A DNA stretch of 23,972 nt from Priapulus caudatus (Eukaryota > Priapulida > Priapulimorpha > Priapulimorphida > Priapulidae): assembly GCF_000485595.1 (NCBI RefSeq), contig NW_014577935.1, positions 16,933 through 40,904 on the forward strand, in the 5' to 3' direction. The notes under the pieces were generated by a model. That model searched no databases. It worked only from the letters and a program-made list of their open reading frames with translations, and was not told where the DNA came from. Below, piece after piece: positions 8,931 through 17,532 of this stretch. The position numbers and the translations under genes were made by a program. The stretch's first letter is position 1. The number at the start of each line of letters is the position of its first letter.

Positions 8931-9480
8931 GGAGACGACACCGAGCAGAAGCAAGCATTATTTTCAGGTCTAGGAAGAAGAAGAGGAAGAAGGAGGAGAA
9001 GAAGAAGACGAAGGAGAGGAAGAAGAAGAAGAGAGGGAGCGAGAAAGCGTCGGAGAGATAGGGAAGAAGCACAGGTTTTCAGGTAGGTGAAAACCGGAGA
9101 CGAACGGGAGAGGGGAATAAAACGAGGACGGAGAATTAAGAACGGGATTCCGGTTAGGTAGAGCCAGGCGTGGAGGAGAGGGAGACACCTTGGAGACTGC
9201 CTAGGTCTACGCGAGGAGAGGAACGTGAGAGAGGAAGACGAAACCGGCGACGTGTTACTTCTTCAATATTAATCTAGTGATCGGATCTGCTGCATATACG
9301 AACGCAGAGGAATTATTTGTGAACTAGTAGGAAACAATAAAGCTATAACCGTACAGTTAACCGAATCTCACTGTGTTCTGTTCAACTGGTGCTACCTGTT
9401 ATCTGCTACGTGACATCACCGTCCTGCCTGTTATACCGGCGGGAGCGAACACTGAATCCCACAACTAGGACACGCGTTAC
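8931..9480 (+). mobile_element. Possible LTR: TATA box, purine tract, poly(A) signal
   Basis: TATATAAG (8933-8940) is followed by a long GAA-rich purine tract. AATAAA lies at 9336-9341. About 45 bp further on comes TTCAACTGGTGCTACC and ACGTGACA, which resembles the LTR end and primer-binding neighbourhood of Ty3/gypsy elements. Promoter, R-like region and poly(A) signal about 400 bp apart is LTR-like architecture, but without a second LTR or a target duplication this is a hypothesis. A cellular promoter would be the alternative. Confidence 0.3.
8971..9056. repeat. GAA/GGA-rich polypurine tract
   Basis: About 85 bp composed almost only of purines on the + strand (AGGAAGAAGAAGAGG pattern). Serine- and leucine-rich open frames on the minus strand are by-products of it. 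Confidence 0.85.
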
Positions 9481-9680
9481 GAAACAACGTCTGTCGAACC
9501 ATAGTCGGCCACCCCTAGGGCCTCTACAGTAAAAGGTTTCCTCGTCGCTTTCCGTCACGTCTAGCAGAGCGACCACGGGAGATCTGCTAGCCAGCTTTCT
9601 CGAGCGTTTCGCAGGACTGCCACTCTTTTCTTCACTGCCACACTTCTACAACACGAGCAACGTCAAGAATGTTTTAAATG

Positions 9681-9867
9681 CTGTATACGCTATATTTTTC
9701 GCGTACAGATGTTTTCGCGAATTCAGACTTCGCGAGTGGTTAATTTTGCGGTCGGTGAATTATGAATTATTCGGTATGAATTATTCGCGTGTTGTTATTT
9801 TCGCGTCGGGGACGCGTTTGCGAAATTTGCGAAAATTAAACCACCGCGAAATATACAGCTTATACAG
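9681..9867. mobile_element. MITE-like element with CTGTATA ends and CGCGAAA motifs
   Basis: CTGTATACGCTATATTTTTCGCG on the left is mirrored by CGCGAAATATACAGCTTATACAG on the right, giving imperfect inverted ends of about 20 bp around 187 bp. The interior alternates TTCGCG and TTAATTTT, and GAGTGGTTAATTTTGCG mirrors AAAATTAAACCACCGCG. It is non-coding. The same unit lies at 12532-12718 and, with indels, near 22060-22240. The tandem copy at 10229 lacks its left end. Confidence 0.6.
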
Positions 9868-10473
9868 TAGGCCAGAACAAAGGCAATCTTAATACATCAA
9901 TACATCCCAGCGATTGTAAAAACGGACACAATGTTCGATATCTATCGAATAAGATAACTATTGAGAATACACATGCAGATATGATCAATCATGATCATGG
10001 TAATCAAACACTCGTTTCTGGTGATTAATTGATTAATCAATTGATTAATTGATCAACCCAAGGTAATTGATGTAATTGTGATACGTGCGTGAGATTGTTA
10101 CACATCGCAGTCGATAAACGACAATCAGACATTTGTTCAAATGACAAAGAGTTGGAAAGGTGTAGATTGTTTGTCAGAAATGATATGAATTTTTGAATTT
10201 TTCTATGAAACCTGCTGAAGACGTCAGAACTTCGCGAGTGGTTAATTTTGCGGTCGGTGAATTATGAATTATTCGGTATGAATTATTCGCGTGTTGTTAT
10301 TTTCGCGTCGGGGACGCGTTTGCGAAATTTGCGAAAATTAAACCACCGCGAAATATACAGCTTATACAGTAGGCCAGAACAAAGGCAATCTTAATACATC
10401 CCAGCAATTGTAAAAACGGACATAATGTTCGATATCTATCTAATAAGATAACTATCGAGAATACACAGATATG

Positions 10474-10525
10474 ATCAAGAGCTAATAATACCTATTATAG
10501 CTAATAAGTATTATTAGCTCTTGAT
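10474..10525. repeat. 18-bp-arm palindrome in block Q (unit A2)
   Basis: ATCAAGAGCTAATAATAC at 10474-10491 and its exact complement at 10508-10525 form a perfect 18-bp stem around a 16-nt loop. GATATGATCA occurs on both sides (10468-10477 and 10523-10532). Unit A1 has the same flanking sequence once, with no palindrome, so this is an insertion with a 10- to 11-bp direct repeat. Confidence 0.9.
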
Positions 10526-10863
10526 ATGATCAATCATGATCATGATAATTAATCAAACACTCGTTGCTGGTGATTAATTGATTAATCAATTGATTAATTG
10601 ATCAACCCAAGGTAATTGATGTAATTGTGATACGTGCGTGTGATTGTTACACATCGCAGTCGATAAACGACAATCAGACATTTGTTCAAATGACAAAGAG
10701 TTGGAAAGGTGTAGATTGTTTGTCAGAAATGATATGAATTTTTGAATTTTTCTATGAAACCTGCTGAAGACGTCAGTATGATTATAATATATATAGTAAT
10801 AATAATATGTTATTATTGTAGGCTTTATATTGCAATTAAAACAAGAGCAATCGGAGATAGCAA

Positions 10864-11441
10864 ACCTCCGCCACAGCGTAAAAGTGCCCCATCTTGTTGA
10901 TTTAAGAAAATTTTTAGAAATTAAAAAAAAAGATCCAGGATTTTGTTGATGAATTTTGAATACGTCCGAAGTCTTCCCCACAAATTTGTTTTTAATTTAA
11001 AAAAATCGAGATCTGGATTCGGATCACCACCAAAATCTAATCGATTGTTTGTGGACCCAAGAACAACCCGTCAAAAAAATTTCATCAAAATCCGTGCATA
11101 ACTTTTTGAGATATCCTGTTGACAGACAAACCAAGTCACCAACAAACTAACAGAGGCGAAAACATAACCTCCTTGGCGGAGGTAACAAACTAACAGGGGC
11201 GAAAACATAACCTCGTTGGCGAAGGTAACAAACGAACAGGGGCGAAAACATAACCTCTTTGGCGGAGGTAACAAAGTAACAGGAGCGAAAACATAACCTC
11301 CTTGGCGGAGGTAACAAACTAACAGGGGCGAAAACATAACCTCCTTGGCGGAGGTAACAAACGAACAGGGGCGAAAACATAACCTCCTTGGCGGAGGTAA
11401 CAAACTAACAGGGGCGAAAACATAACCTCCTTGGCGGAGGT
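10864..11441. mobile_element. Dispersed element ending TAACCTCCTTGGCGGAGGT
   Basis: ACCTCCGCCA (10864-10873) and TGGCGGAGGT (11432-11441) are exact 10-bp inverted ends. The interior includes CACCAAAATCTAATCG, AATTTCATCAAAATCC, ACTTTTTGAGATATCCTG and CAGACAAACCAAG in the order I recall for a widespread interspersed repeat of aquatic animal genomes that ends in GAAAACATAACCTCCTTGGCGGAGGT. The class of that repeat (LINE tail or MITE) I cannot state. Copy 2 is 13702-14196, with one substitution in the left end. Confidence 0.6.
11141..11441. repeat. 43-bp minisatellite, seven units
   Basis: Seven consecutive 43-bp units. Each starts AACAAACTAACAGGGGCG and ends with ACCTCCTTGGCGGAGGT, itself an inverted repeat (ACCTCC / GGAGGT around five bases). 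Small variations (CTCGTTGGCGAAG, CTCTTTGG) distinguish units. It is an expansion of the 3' terminus of the dispersed element. Minus-strand open frames repeating CYLRQGGYVFAP are translations of this array. Confidence 0.95.
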
Positions 11442-11579
11442 ATATATAATGACCTTCACTTGCTCAATAACGCGCTCTTTCCTATAATATAATATTCCTA
11501 CGCGAACAGATTTATTCGCAACATTTCACTCTTGCTCATCGTCGGACTCACTAGATAAATCGCGCACGCGGGTACGTTT

Positions 11580-11875
11580 AAACGTCCGCAGCTTGAACTT
11601 GAACTTTGAACAGCAGAGAACTTTGAACGTGGGGCGTGCCAGACGCAGAATTGATAAACAGCACCCAGCCCTCCGTCGTTCCTATTTGCACAGTGCAAGC
11701 GTCTGGCAGCGTGGGCCCTCGCACCTATATAAAGCGGTGAGCGAGGAGCAACCATTCCCTGACAGTTACCGAGGACTCATCGTTGCACACATCCTCTCTA
11801 TACTGATCGCTGCAACAGCCACCATCATCAGCCCACAGCTATAGGCTCCCGAAAATTCTAAACACTTCAATCATG
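11580..11875 (+). promoter_or_regulatory. TATA promoter and first exon (ATG at exon end), copy 1
   Basis: TATATAAAG at 11726-11734 is a good TATA box. About 25-30 bp downstream transcription could start (near 11757), giving a leader of roughly 115 bases that ends CACTTCAATC-ATG (ATG 11873-11875) directly followed by GTAAGA, a strong splice donor. A first exon that ends with the initiator codon is common in some animal genes. Upstream are two GAACTTTGAAC motifs (11601-11611 and 11618-11628) and TTGCACAGTGCAA (11687-11699). No downstream coding exon can be recognised after 11876; the duplicated segment ends at 12023. The gene served is therefore unknown, and this may be a captured promoter. Confidence 0.6.
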
Positions 11876-12065
11876 GTAAGATTCGCTACTTGTGTTGTAC
11901 TAGTTTGTCCGTGAGTTGTGGTGATTCTTGGGTGTTAGCCGTCTTAGATTTTGACTCATAGTTACTACTAGAAAGTTATCAGAGCATGGAGGAGTGAGCA
12001 CTGTACAATTTGAATTGAGAACATGGATGGGCGTGCGTGATTGGTCTATGGTGGTGGCTAGCCAC

Positions 12066-12094
12066 TGACGTCACACTGACGTACACTGACGTCA
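12066..12094. promoter_or_regulatory. Cluster of cAMP-response-type TGACGTCA sites
   Basis: ACTGACGTCAC occurs at 12064-12074 and 12085-12095, with a variant ACTGACGTAC between. Two perfect TGACGTCA palindromes (12066-12073 and 12087-12094) 21 bp apart match the CREB/ATF consensus. They lie 190 bp after the splice donor of the promoter cassette, outside the duplicated block. Confidence 0.4.
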
Positions 12095-12131
12095 CGCGAA
12101 CATTCGATGGCATGGAAACATATATCCACCT

Positions 12132-13435
12132 TCAGAAGGCAAGCGCACGCGAGCATTCGCGCTGTTGAACACGCATCTGGTGATGGTTATGGTGAATAGA
12201 TAAGCAGATGATTGTAGATAAAGTCGACAATATTCATTCTGTGTTTGCATTACATTATGGCCGTGGTGGTACTACTACTGGCACCTGGCACCATGAACAT
12301 CAGATACATAACTGAACGTGACAGGTAGGTCTGTGTGCTGCAGCCGCATCAGCTGCGGTCGGCTCTGCGGCCGAGTGTAGTAGAAGGTTTCCTCGTCGCT
12401 CTCCGTCACGTCTAGCAAAGCGACCACGGGAGATCTGCTAGCCAGCTTTCTCGAGCGTTTCGCAGGACTGCCACTCTTTTCTTCACTTCCACGCTTCTAC
12501 AACACGAGCAACGTCAAGAATGTTTTAAATGCTGTATACGCTATATTTTTCGCGTACAGATGTTTTCGCGAATTCAAACTTCGCGAGTGGTTAATTTTGC
12601 GGTCGGTGAATTATGAATTATTCGGTATGAATTATTCGCGTGTTGTTATTTTCGCGTCGGGGACGCGTTTGCGAAATTTGCGAAAATTAAACCACCGCGA
12701 AATATACAGCTTATACAGTAGGCCAGAACAAAGGCAATCTTAATACATCCCAGCAATTGTAAAAACGGACATAATGTTCGATATCTATCTAATAAGATAA
12801 CTATCGAGAATACACAGATATGATCAAGAGCTAATAATACCTATTATAGCTAATAAGTATTATTAGCTCTTGATATGATCAATCATGATCATGATAATTA
12901 ATCAAACACTCGTTGCTGGTGATTAATTGATTAATCAATTGATTAATTGATCAACCCAAGGTAATTGATGTAATTGTGATACGTGCGTGTGATTGTTACA
13001 CATCGCAGTCGATAAACGACAATCAGACATTTGTTCAAATGACAAAGAGTTGGAAAGGTGTAGATTGTTTGTCAGAAATGATATTAATTTTTGAATTTTT
13101 CTATGAAACCTGCTGAAGACGTCAGGATTGGGTATCGCTGCTTCCGAGACGTAGGGAGCTTCGGGCTTCTGCACAGCAGAGAAAAGTAAAGCCACGATGC
13201 CTATAGATGGCGCCACTTTCTGTTTCCTCGCGTTCCGACAGCTATCAGGAGAATAACAACAACGATAATAAAAGATAAAAAATAAAAAATAAATAATAAA
13301 AAAAGAAAATATAATAAAAGATGAGAATAAAACTGTGAGATATAAAAGAATAAAAGCTGCCTGGAGCTCCCGGTCAGAAAGTGTGGCGACGTACGTGTGA
13401 CCCCCATAGAAATAATGTAGATAACTTGTGCCAGT
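12132..13435. repeat. Repeat block Q, copy B (long form)
   Basis: The longest clean copy of the family. From TTCAGAAGGCAAGCGCAC it shares patchy homology with about 21022 onwards. From GAAGGTTTCCTCGTCGC (12384) it matches copy A to GACGTCAG (about 13125). It then continues as GGGTATCGCTGCTTCCGAGA to CCCCCATAGAAATAATG, which copy A lacks and copy C has. It contains the CTGTATA element (12532-12718) and the 18-bp-arm palindrome (12823-12874). There is no coding sequence; the 174-codon minus frame is low complexity. Confidence 0.85.
12823..12874. repeat. 18-bp-arm palindrome in block Q (copy B)
   Basis: Same perfect stem as at 10474-10525: arms 12823-12840 and 12857-12874 around 16 bases. Its identity to the A2 copy shows that A2 and B share a more recent ancestor with each other than with A1. 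Confidence 0.9.
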
Positions 13436-13981
13436 TCTTAGACGGTCAGCCCGATCCACGTAAGTATGTACACAAGTTCACAAGTGAATACGTATTTGAA
13501 ACGTATCTGAAACTGTACGTATCTGAAACCAGTATCAAGCAGTATATGTATGTGCTAGACCGATAAAGCAAATAGCTCCACGAATGAAAACTTATTAAAT
13601 GCAATTATATATTATATGATTATAATATATATAGTAATAATAATATGTTATTATTGTAGGCTTTATATTGCAATTAAAGCAAGAGCAATCGGAGATAGCA
13701 AACGTCCGCCACAGCGTAAAAGTCCCCCCATCGTGGTGATTTGAGAAAATTTTTAGAAATTAAAAAAAAGATCCAGGATTTTTTTTGATGAATTTTGAAT
13801 TCGTCCGAAGTCTTCCCCACAAATTTGTTTTTAATTAAAAAAAAAATCGAGATCTGGATCCGGATCACCACCAAAATCTAATCGATTGTTTGTGGACCCA
13901 AGACCAACTCGTCAAAAAAATTTCATAAAAATCCGTCCATAACCTTTTGAGATATCCTGTTGACAGACAAACCAAGTCACC

Positions 13982-14196
13982 AACAAACTAACAAAAGCGA
14001 AAACATAACCTCCTTGGCAAAGGTAACAAACTAACAGAGGCGAAAACATATCCTCGTTGGCGAAGGTAACAAACGAACAGGGGCGAAAACACAACCTCCT
14101 TGGCGGAGGTAACAAAGTAACAGGAGCGAAAACATAACCTCCTTGGCGGAGGTAACAAACTAACAGGGGCGAAAACATAACCTCCTTGGCGGAGGT
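13982..14196. repeat. 43-bp minisatellite, five units
   Basis: Five 43-bp units of the same type as at 11141-11441, with the first unit more diverged (ACAAAAGCG, TTGGCAAAGGT). The array ends at TGGCGGAGGT, the right end of the dispersed element 13702-14196. Confidence 0.95.
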
Positions 14197-14329
14197 ATAT
14201 AATGACCTTCACTTGCTCAATAACGCGCTCTTTCCTATAATATAATATTCCTACGCGAACAGATTTATTCGCAACATTTCACTCTTGCTCATGCATCATC
14301 GGACTCACTAGATAAATCGCACACGCGGG

Positions 14330-14619
14330 TACGTTTAAACGTCCGCAGCTTGAACTTGAACTTTGAACAGCAGAGAACTTTGAACGTGGGGCGTGCCAGA
14401 CTTATAATTGATAAACAGCACCCAGCCCTCCGTCGTTCCTATTTGCACAGTGCAAGCGTCTGGCAGCGTGGGCCCTCGCGGTGAGCGAGGATCAACCATT
14501 CCCTGACAGTTACCGAGGACTCATCGTTGCACACATCCTCTCTATACTGATCGCTGCAACAGCCACCATCATCAGCCCACAGCTATAGGCTCCCGAAAAT
14601 TCTAAACACTTCAATCATG
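14330..14619 (+). promoter_or_regulatory. Duplicate promoter and first exon lacking the TATA box
   Basis: Matches 11580-11875 closely, including the GAACTTTGAAC motifs and the leader ending in ATG (14617-14619) followed by GTAAGA. Where copy 1 reads CCCTCG-CACCTATATAAAG-CGGTGAGC, this copy reads CCCTCGCGGTGAGC: a clean 13-bp deletion that removes the TATA box. The promoter may be dead, weak or TATA-independent. No coding exon follows that I can recognise. Confidence 0.6.
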
Positions 14620-14762
14620 GTAAGATTCGCTACTTGTGTTGTACTAGTTTGTCCGTGAGTTGTGGTGATTCTTGGGTGTTAGCCGTCTTAGATTTTGACT
14701 CATAGTTACTACTAGAAAGTTATCAGAGCATGGAGGAGTGAGCACTGTACAATTTGAATTGA

Positions 14763-15775
14763 GCTAATATGCGTACACGTGCACGCATACATAGAAATAT
14801 TAACCGTTATAATAAATTGTATAATCGCACTGTGAATGTTCCTTCAGTTCTGGAAGCAGGAATTGGAAATAGTAGTTGCAAATTCAGTATTTGTTCATTG
14901 ATTTTGTTCAACAATATCACTATTTGAACTAGTTCCTCGTACATCGAGAAGAGAGCGAGAGAGATCCGTAGTGCATTATGAGTCACTTCACTTCCGTCTG
15001 AGTCACGAGGTTCAAAATCTCGCTCCTACAGTATCAAAAGTATAGTATAGTATAGTCCTAGAGTATATATGTATAATATATATGTATAATATATATGTAT
15101 ATATATAGAGAGAGTACGCGATTCAGATCTAAACAATCATGAACAGATTTCATAGAAATATATCAACACGTATTCATGTCATCAAACAATTACGCATTGA
15201 TTTTTTATCGATTTTTCAGCGTGAATGTATTTCCATACACGTCTGACAAGCTGGAGCCGGAGAGCTCTCTTATTCATGTTGTTTGTGCACAGGGCGGGCG
15301 TGCGGTGTACTTGTGTGTTGCAGATGAGCATTTGACCGGCATTTACGGGTAATTATCGGCAATAATAGGCGAAATAGAGTAAAGAAACATTAAGACTTTG
15401 GTAGTTAATACATTTCGTGTTTATTTACCTTTTTTATTGAGACGTTCCAAGTGCCTGTGGAGTTGCGCGTTGCACTTGGCAAAGCGGGTGGAGCAATGGG
15501 AAGAGGTGGTCCAGAGGCATATTTAACTGGATGTGTCCATGCTTTGGCAATCCTCCAGGCTTAATCACTTTATTTGTCCCCTTTCTAATTTGCTTCCTGG
15601 CATTAGACTTCAGCGTTGGTGCTATTAGGAAAATAACCGTTTTCAGCGATCTGTTGGACACTGCTTTACAGAAAATGTAAATACGTGGAGACCAAAGCTG
15701 ATTTCGATTTGTCATGCACTATATTAACATCGCAATCAACTCTACATGCCTTCGTGAACATCAGTGTGCATTTTA
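14763..15775. other. Region upstream of ankyrin copy 2
   Basis: Mostly AT-rich without a gene. GCGTACACGTGCACGC (14769-14784) is a near-palindrome. A TA-rich microsatellite occupies 15041-15114. At about 15505-15670 on the + strand an open frame encodes a C-P-C-F-G-N-P start followed by a hydrophobic stretch (L-I-T-L-F-V-P-F-L-I-C-F), faintly reminiscent of PLAC8 proteins, while a 93-codon minus frame overlaps it. Neither is convincing. Confidence 0.4.
15041..15114. repeat. TATAG / TATATG microsatellite
   Basis: TATAGTATAG pentamers pass into a TATATATGTATAA array and end in ATAGAGAGAG. Simple sequence only. Confidence 0.8.
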
Positions 15776-15846
15776 GGTAGGTGAACTGCACTGGACCCTC
15801 GCACAACAGAAAGACGCACAGTGCGTGCCTACAGTTGGGGGGAAGA

Positions 15847-17532
15847 ATGTCAGACCTGCATGCTGCCTGTTCACGTGGGGACGTTGAGAAAGTGTTAGAA
15901 CTTCTGCGAGGTGGAGCGAAGACATCGTGCGTGAACGTACGCATGGAGACGCCTCTCCACGTCGCCTGCGCACTTTCGCGGGACAGGACGGAAGAGAAGA
16001 TGGAGATTGTGAAACAGCTGCTGCTGCATGACGCGCCCCTGCAAGAGGAGGATGAGCGCGGGCGAACGCCTCTCATGCTCGCCTGCGAAACAGCCAGCGC
16101 GGATGTTGCAGCCGTGCTGCTAGACAATGGAGCGGACCGCCGCGCGAGTTACCGTGGCAACGGATCAAGGCTGCACGCGGCGGTCCTGTCGCCGGCTTGC
16201 TCTGGCCAGCTGGACATCATGCGCCTGCTACTGGAGGCCGGCGCAGACCCCAACGTCGCCGATAAGGAGAGCGGGGAGACGCCGCTGATGAGGGCGGCGT
16301 GGGTGGGCGAGGAAGCGGCGGTACAGATGCTGCTCTCACACGGCGCCGACGCCAACGCCGCAGACTCGCAAGGACAGACCTCCCTGCACCAAGCAGCTCG
16401 CTGTGGCTGGCTGGACATCATGCGCCTGCTACTGGAGGCCGGTGCAGATGCAAACGCCGCGGACTCGTACGGACAGACCAACCTGTACCGCGCGGCTTGC
16501 GATGGCAGGCTGGACATCATGCGCATGCTACTGGAGGCCGGCGCCGAATCCAACGTCGCCGATACGAGCGGGAAGACGCCGCTGATGATGGCTGCGTGGC
16601 ACGGCAAGGAGGCGGTGGTGCAGATGCTGCTCTCACACCGCGCCGACGCCAACGCCGCGGACTCGTACGGACAGACCACCCTGTACCACGCTGCTCGCTT
16701 TAGCCGGCTGGACATCATGCGCCTGCTACTGGAGGCCGGCGCCGACGCCAACGTTGCCAAGAAGAAGAGCAGGGAGACGCCACTGATGAAGGCGGTGAGG
16801 GAGGGCAAGGAGGCGGCGGTACACATGCTGCTCTCACACGGCGCCGAGGCCAACGCCGCGGACTTGTACGGACAGAACTCCCTGTACCACGCGGCTTACT
16901 ATGGCCAGCTGGACATCATGCGCCTGCTACTGGAGGCCGGCGCCGAAGCCAACACCGCGGACTCGCACGGAAGGAACTCCCTGTACCACGCGGCTCGCTC
17001 TGGCAGGCTGGACATCATGCGCCTGCTACTGGACGCCGGTGTAGATCCAAACGTCGCCGAGACGCAGACATGGAAGACGCCGCTGATGATGGCGGTGACG
17101 AAGGGCGAGGAGGCGGCGGTGCGGATGCTTCTCTCACATGGCGCTGACGCCAACGCCGCGGACTCGTACGGAGAGACCTCCCTGTACCACGTGGCTCGCT
17201 CTGGCTGGCTGGACATCATGCGCCTGCTACTGGAGGCCGGTGCAGATCCAAACGTCGTCAAGAAGAAGAGCGGGAAAACGCCACTGATGATGGCGATGAG
17301 GAATGGCAAGGAGGCGGTGGTGCAGATGCTGCTCTCACACGGCGCCGACGCCAACGTCGCGGACTTGCAAGGACAGACCTCCCTGTACCACGCGGCTCGC
17401 TTTGGCCAGCTGGACATAATGCGACTGCTACTGGAGGCCGGCGCGGATCCAAACGCCGCGACTCTTACGCGAACCAGACCCCTGTACCGCGCCGCTTTCT
17501 TTGGTCCGCTGGACATCGTGTGCCTGTACTGA
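15847..17532 (+). CDS. Ankyrin-repeat protein, copy 2 (exon 1 array)
   Basis: From ATG 15847 (same MSDLHAACSRGDVEKVLELL start as copy 1) 561 residues are open, with about 17 ankyrin repeats against 12 in exon 1 of copy 1. Most alternate between TPLMMA..MLLSHGADANAAD and SLYHAA..LDIMRLLLEAGADPNVA, with some A-A doublets (QNSLYHAA then RNSLYHAA), which indicates unequal exchange between repeats. The frame ends at TGA inside a repeat because CTGCTACTGGAG reads CTGTACTGAG, a one-base loss. Ankyrin coding continues beyond in shifting frames, so the natural C-terminus is not reached. It may be a broken gene or, as I think more likely, sequence error from about 17520 on. Expected role: protein-protein interaction scaffold. 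No signal peptide or membrane segment is seen. Confidence 0.75.
   Translation: MSDLHAACSRGDVEKVLELLRGGAKTSCVNVRMETPLHVACALSRDRTEEKMEIVKQLLLHDAPLQEEDERGRTPLMLACETASADVAAVLLDNGADRRASYRGNGSRLHAAVLSPACSGQLDIMRLLLEAGADPNVADKESGETPLMRAAWVGEEAAVQMLLSHGADANAADSQGQTSLHQAARCGWLDIMRLLLEAGADANAADSYGQTNLYRAACDGRLDIMRMLLEAGAESNVADTSGKTPLMMAAWHGKEAVVQMLLSHRADANAADSYGQTTLYHAARFSRLDIMRLLLEAGADANVAKKKSRETPLMKAVREGKEAAVHMLLSHGAEANAADLYGQNSLYHAAYYGQLDIMRLLLEAGAEANTADSHGRNSLYHAARSGRLDIMRLLLDAGVDPNVAETQTWKTPLMMAVTKGEEAAVRMLLSHGADANAADSYGETSLYHVARSGWLDIMRLLLEAGADPNVVKKKSGKTPLMMAMRNGKEAVVQMLLSHGADANVADLQGQTSLYHAARFGQLDIMRLLLEAGADPNAATLTRTRPLYRAAFFGPLDIVCLY

Larger units (their letters stand above)
9531..10776. repeat. 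Repeat block Q, copy A (internally duplicated)
   Basis: Starts with AAAGGTTTCCTCGTCGC and is closely matched by copy B (from 12382) and, with many indels, by copy C (from about 21920). The part 9727-10226 is repeated in tandem at 10229-10776. Both units begin ACTTCGCGAGTGG and end GAAGACGTCAG. The second unit carries an extra 55-bp palindromic insertion. The block is AT-rich with CGCGAA motifs and has no coding sequence. Confidence 0.88.
10777..12023. repeat. Repeat block P, copy 1
   Basis: Nearly identical to 13615-14762. Both start TATGATTATAATATATATAG and end in TACAATTTGAATTGAG. In order it contains a dispersed element with ACCTCCGCCA / TGGCGGAGGT ends (10864-11441), a promoter with TATA box, and a short first exon with its donor. 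The copies differ in minisatellite unit number (7 versus 5) and in the TATA box. Confidence 0.92.
13615..14762. repeat. Repeat block P, copy 2
   Basis: Second copy of 10777-12023, differing by scattered substitutions, two fewer minisatellite units and a 13-bp promoter deletion. It joins copy B of block Q through about 180 bp of unique sequence (13436-13614). After 14762 homology to copy 1 ceases. Confidence 0.92.

Noticed and set aside
8701-9188. Minus-strand serine/phenylalanine-rich frames
   Set aside because: Low-complexity translation of the GAA-rich purine tract.
11071-11403. Minus frames with repeated CYLRQGGYVFAP
   Set aside because: Translation of the 43-bp minisatellite; 43 is not a multiple of three, so frames cycle, and no known protein fits.
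11141-11441. CRISPR-like array
   Set aside because: Units are contiguous 43-bp tandem repeats without unique spacers, in a eukaryotic transposon end.
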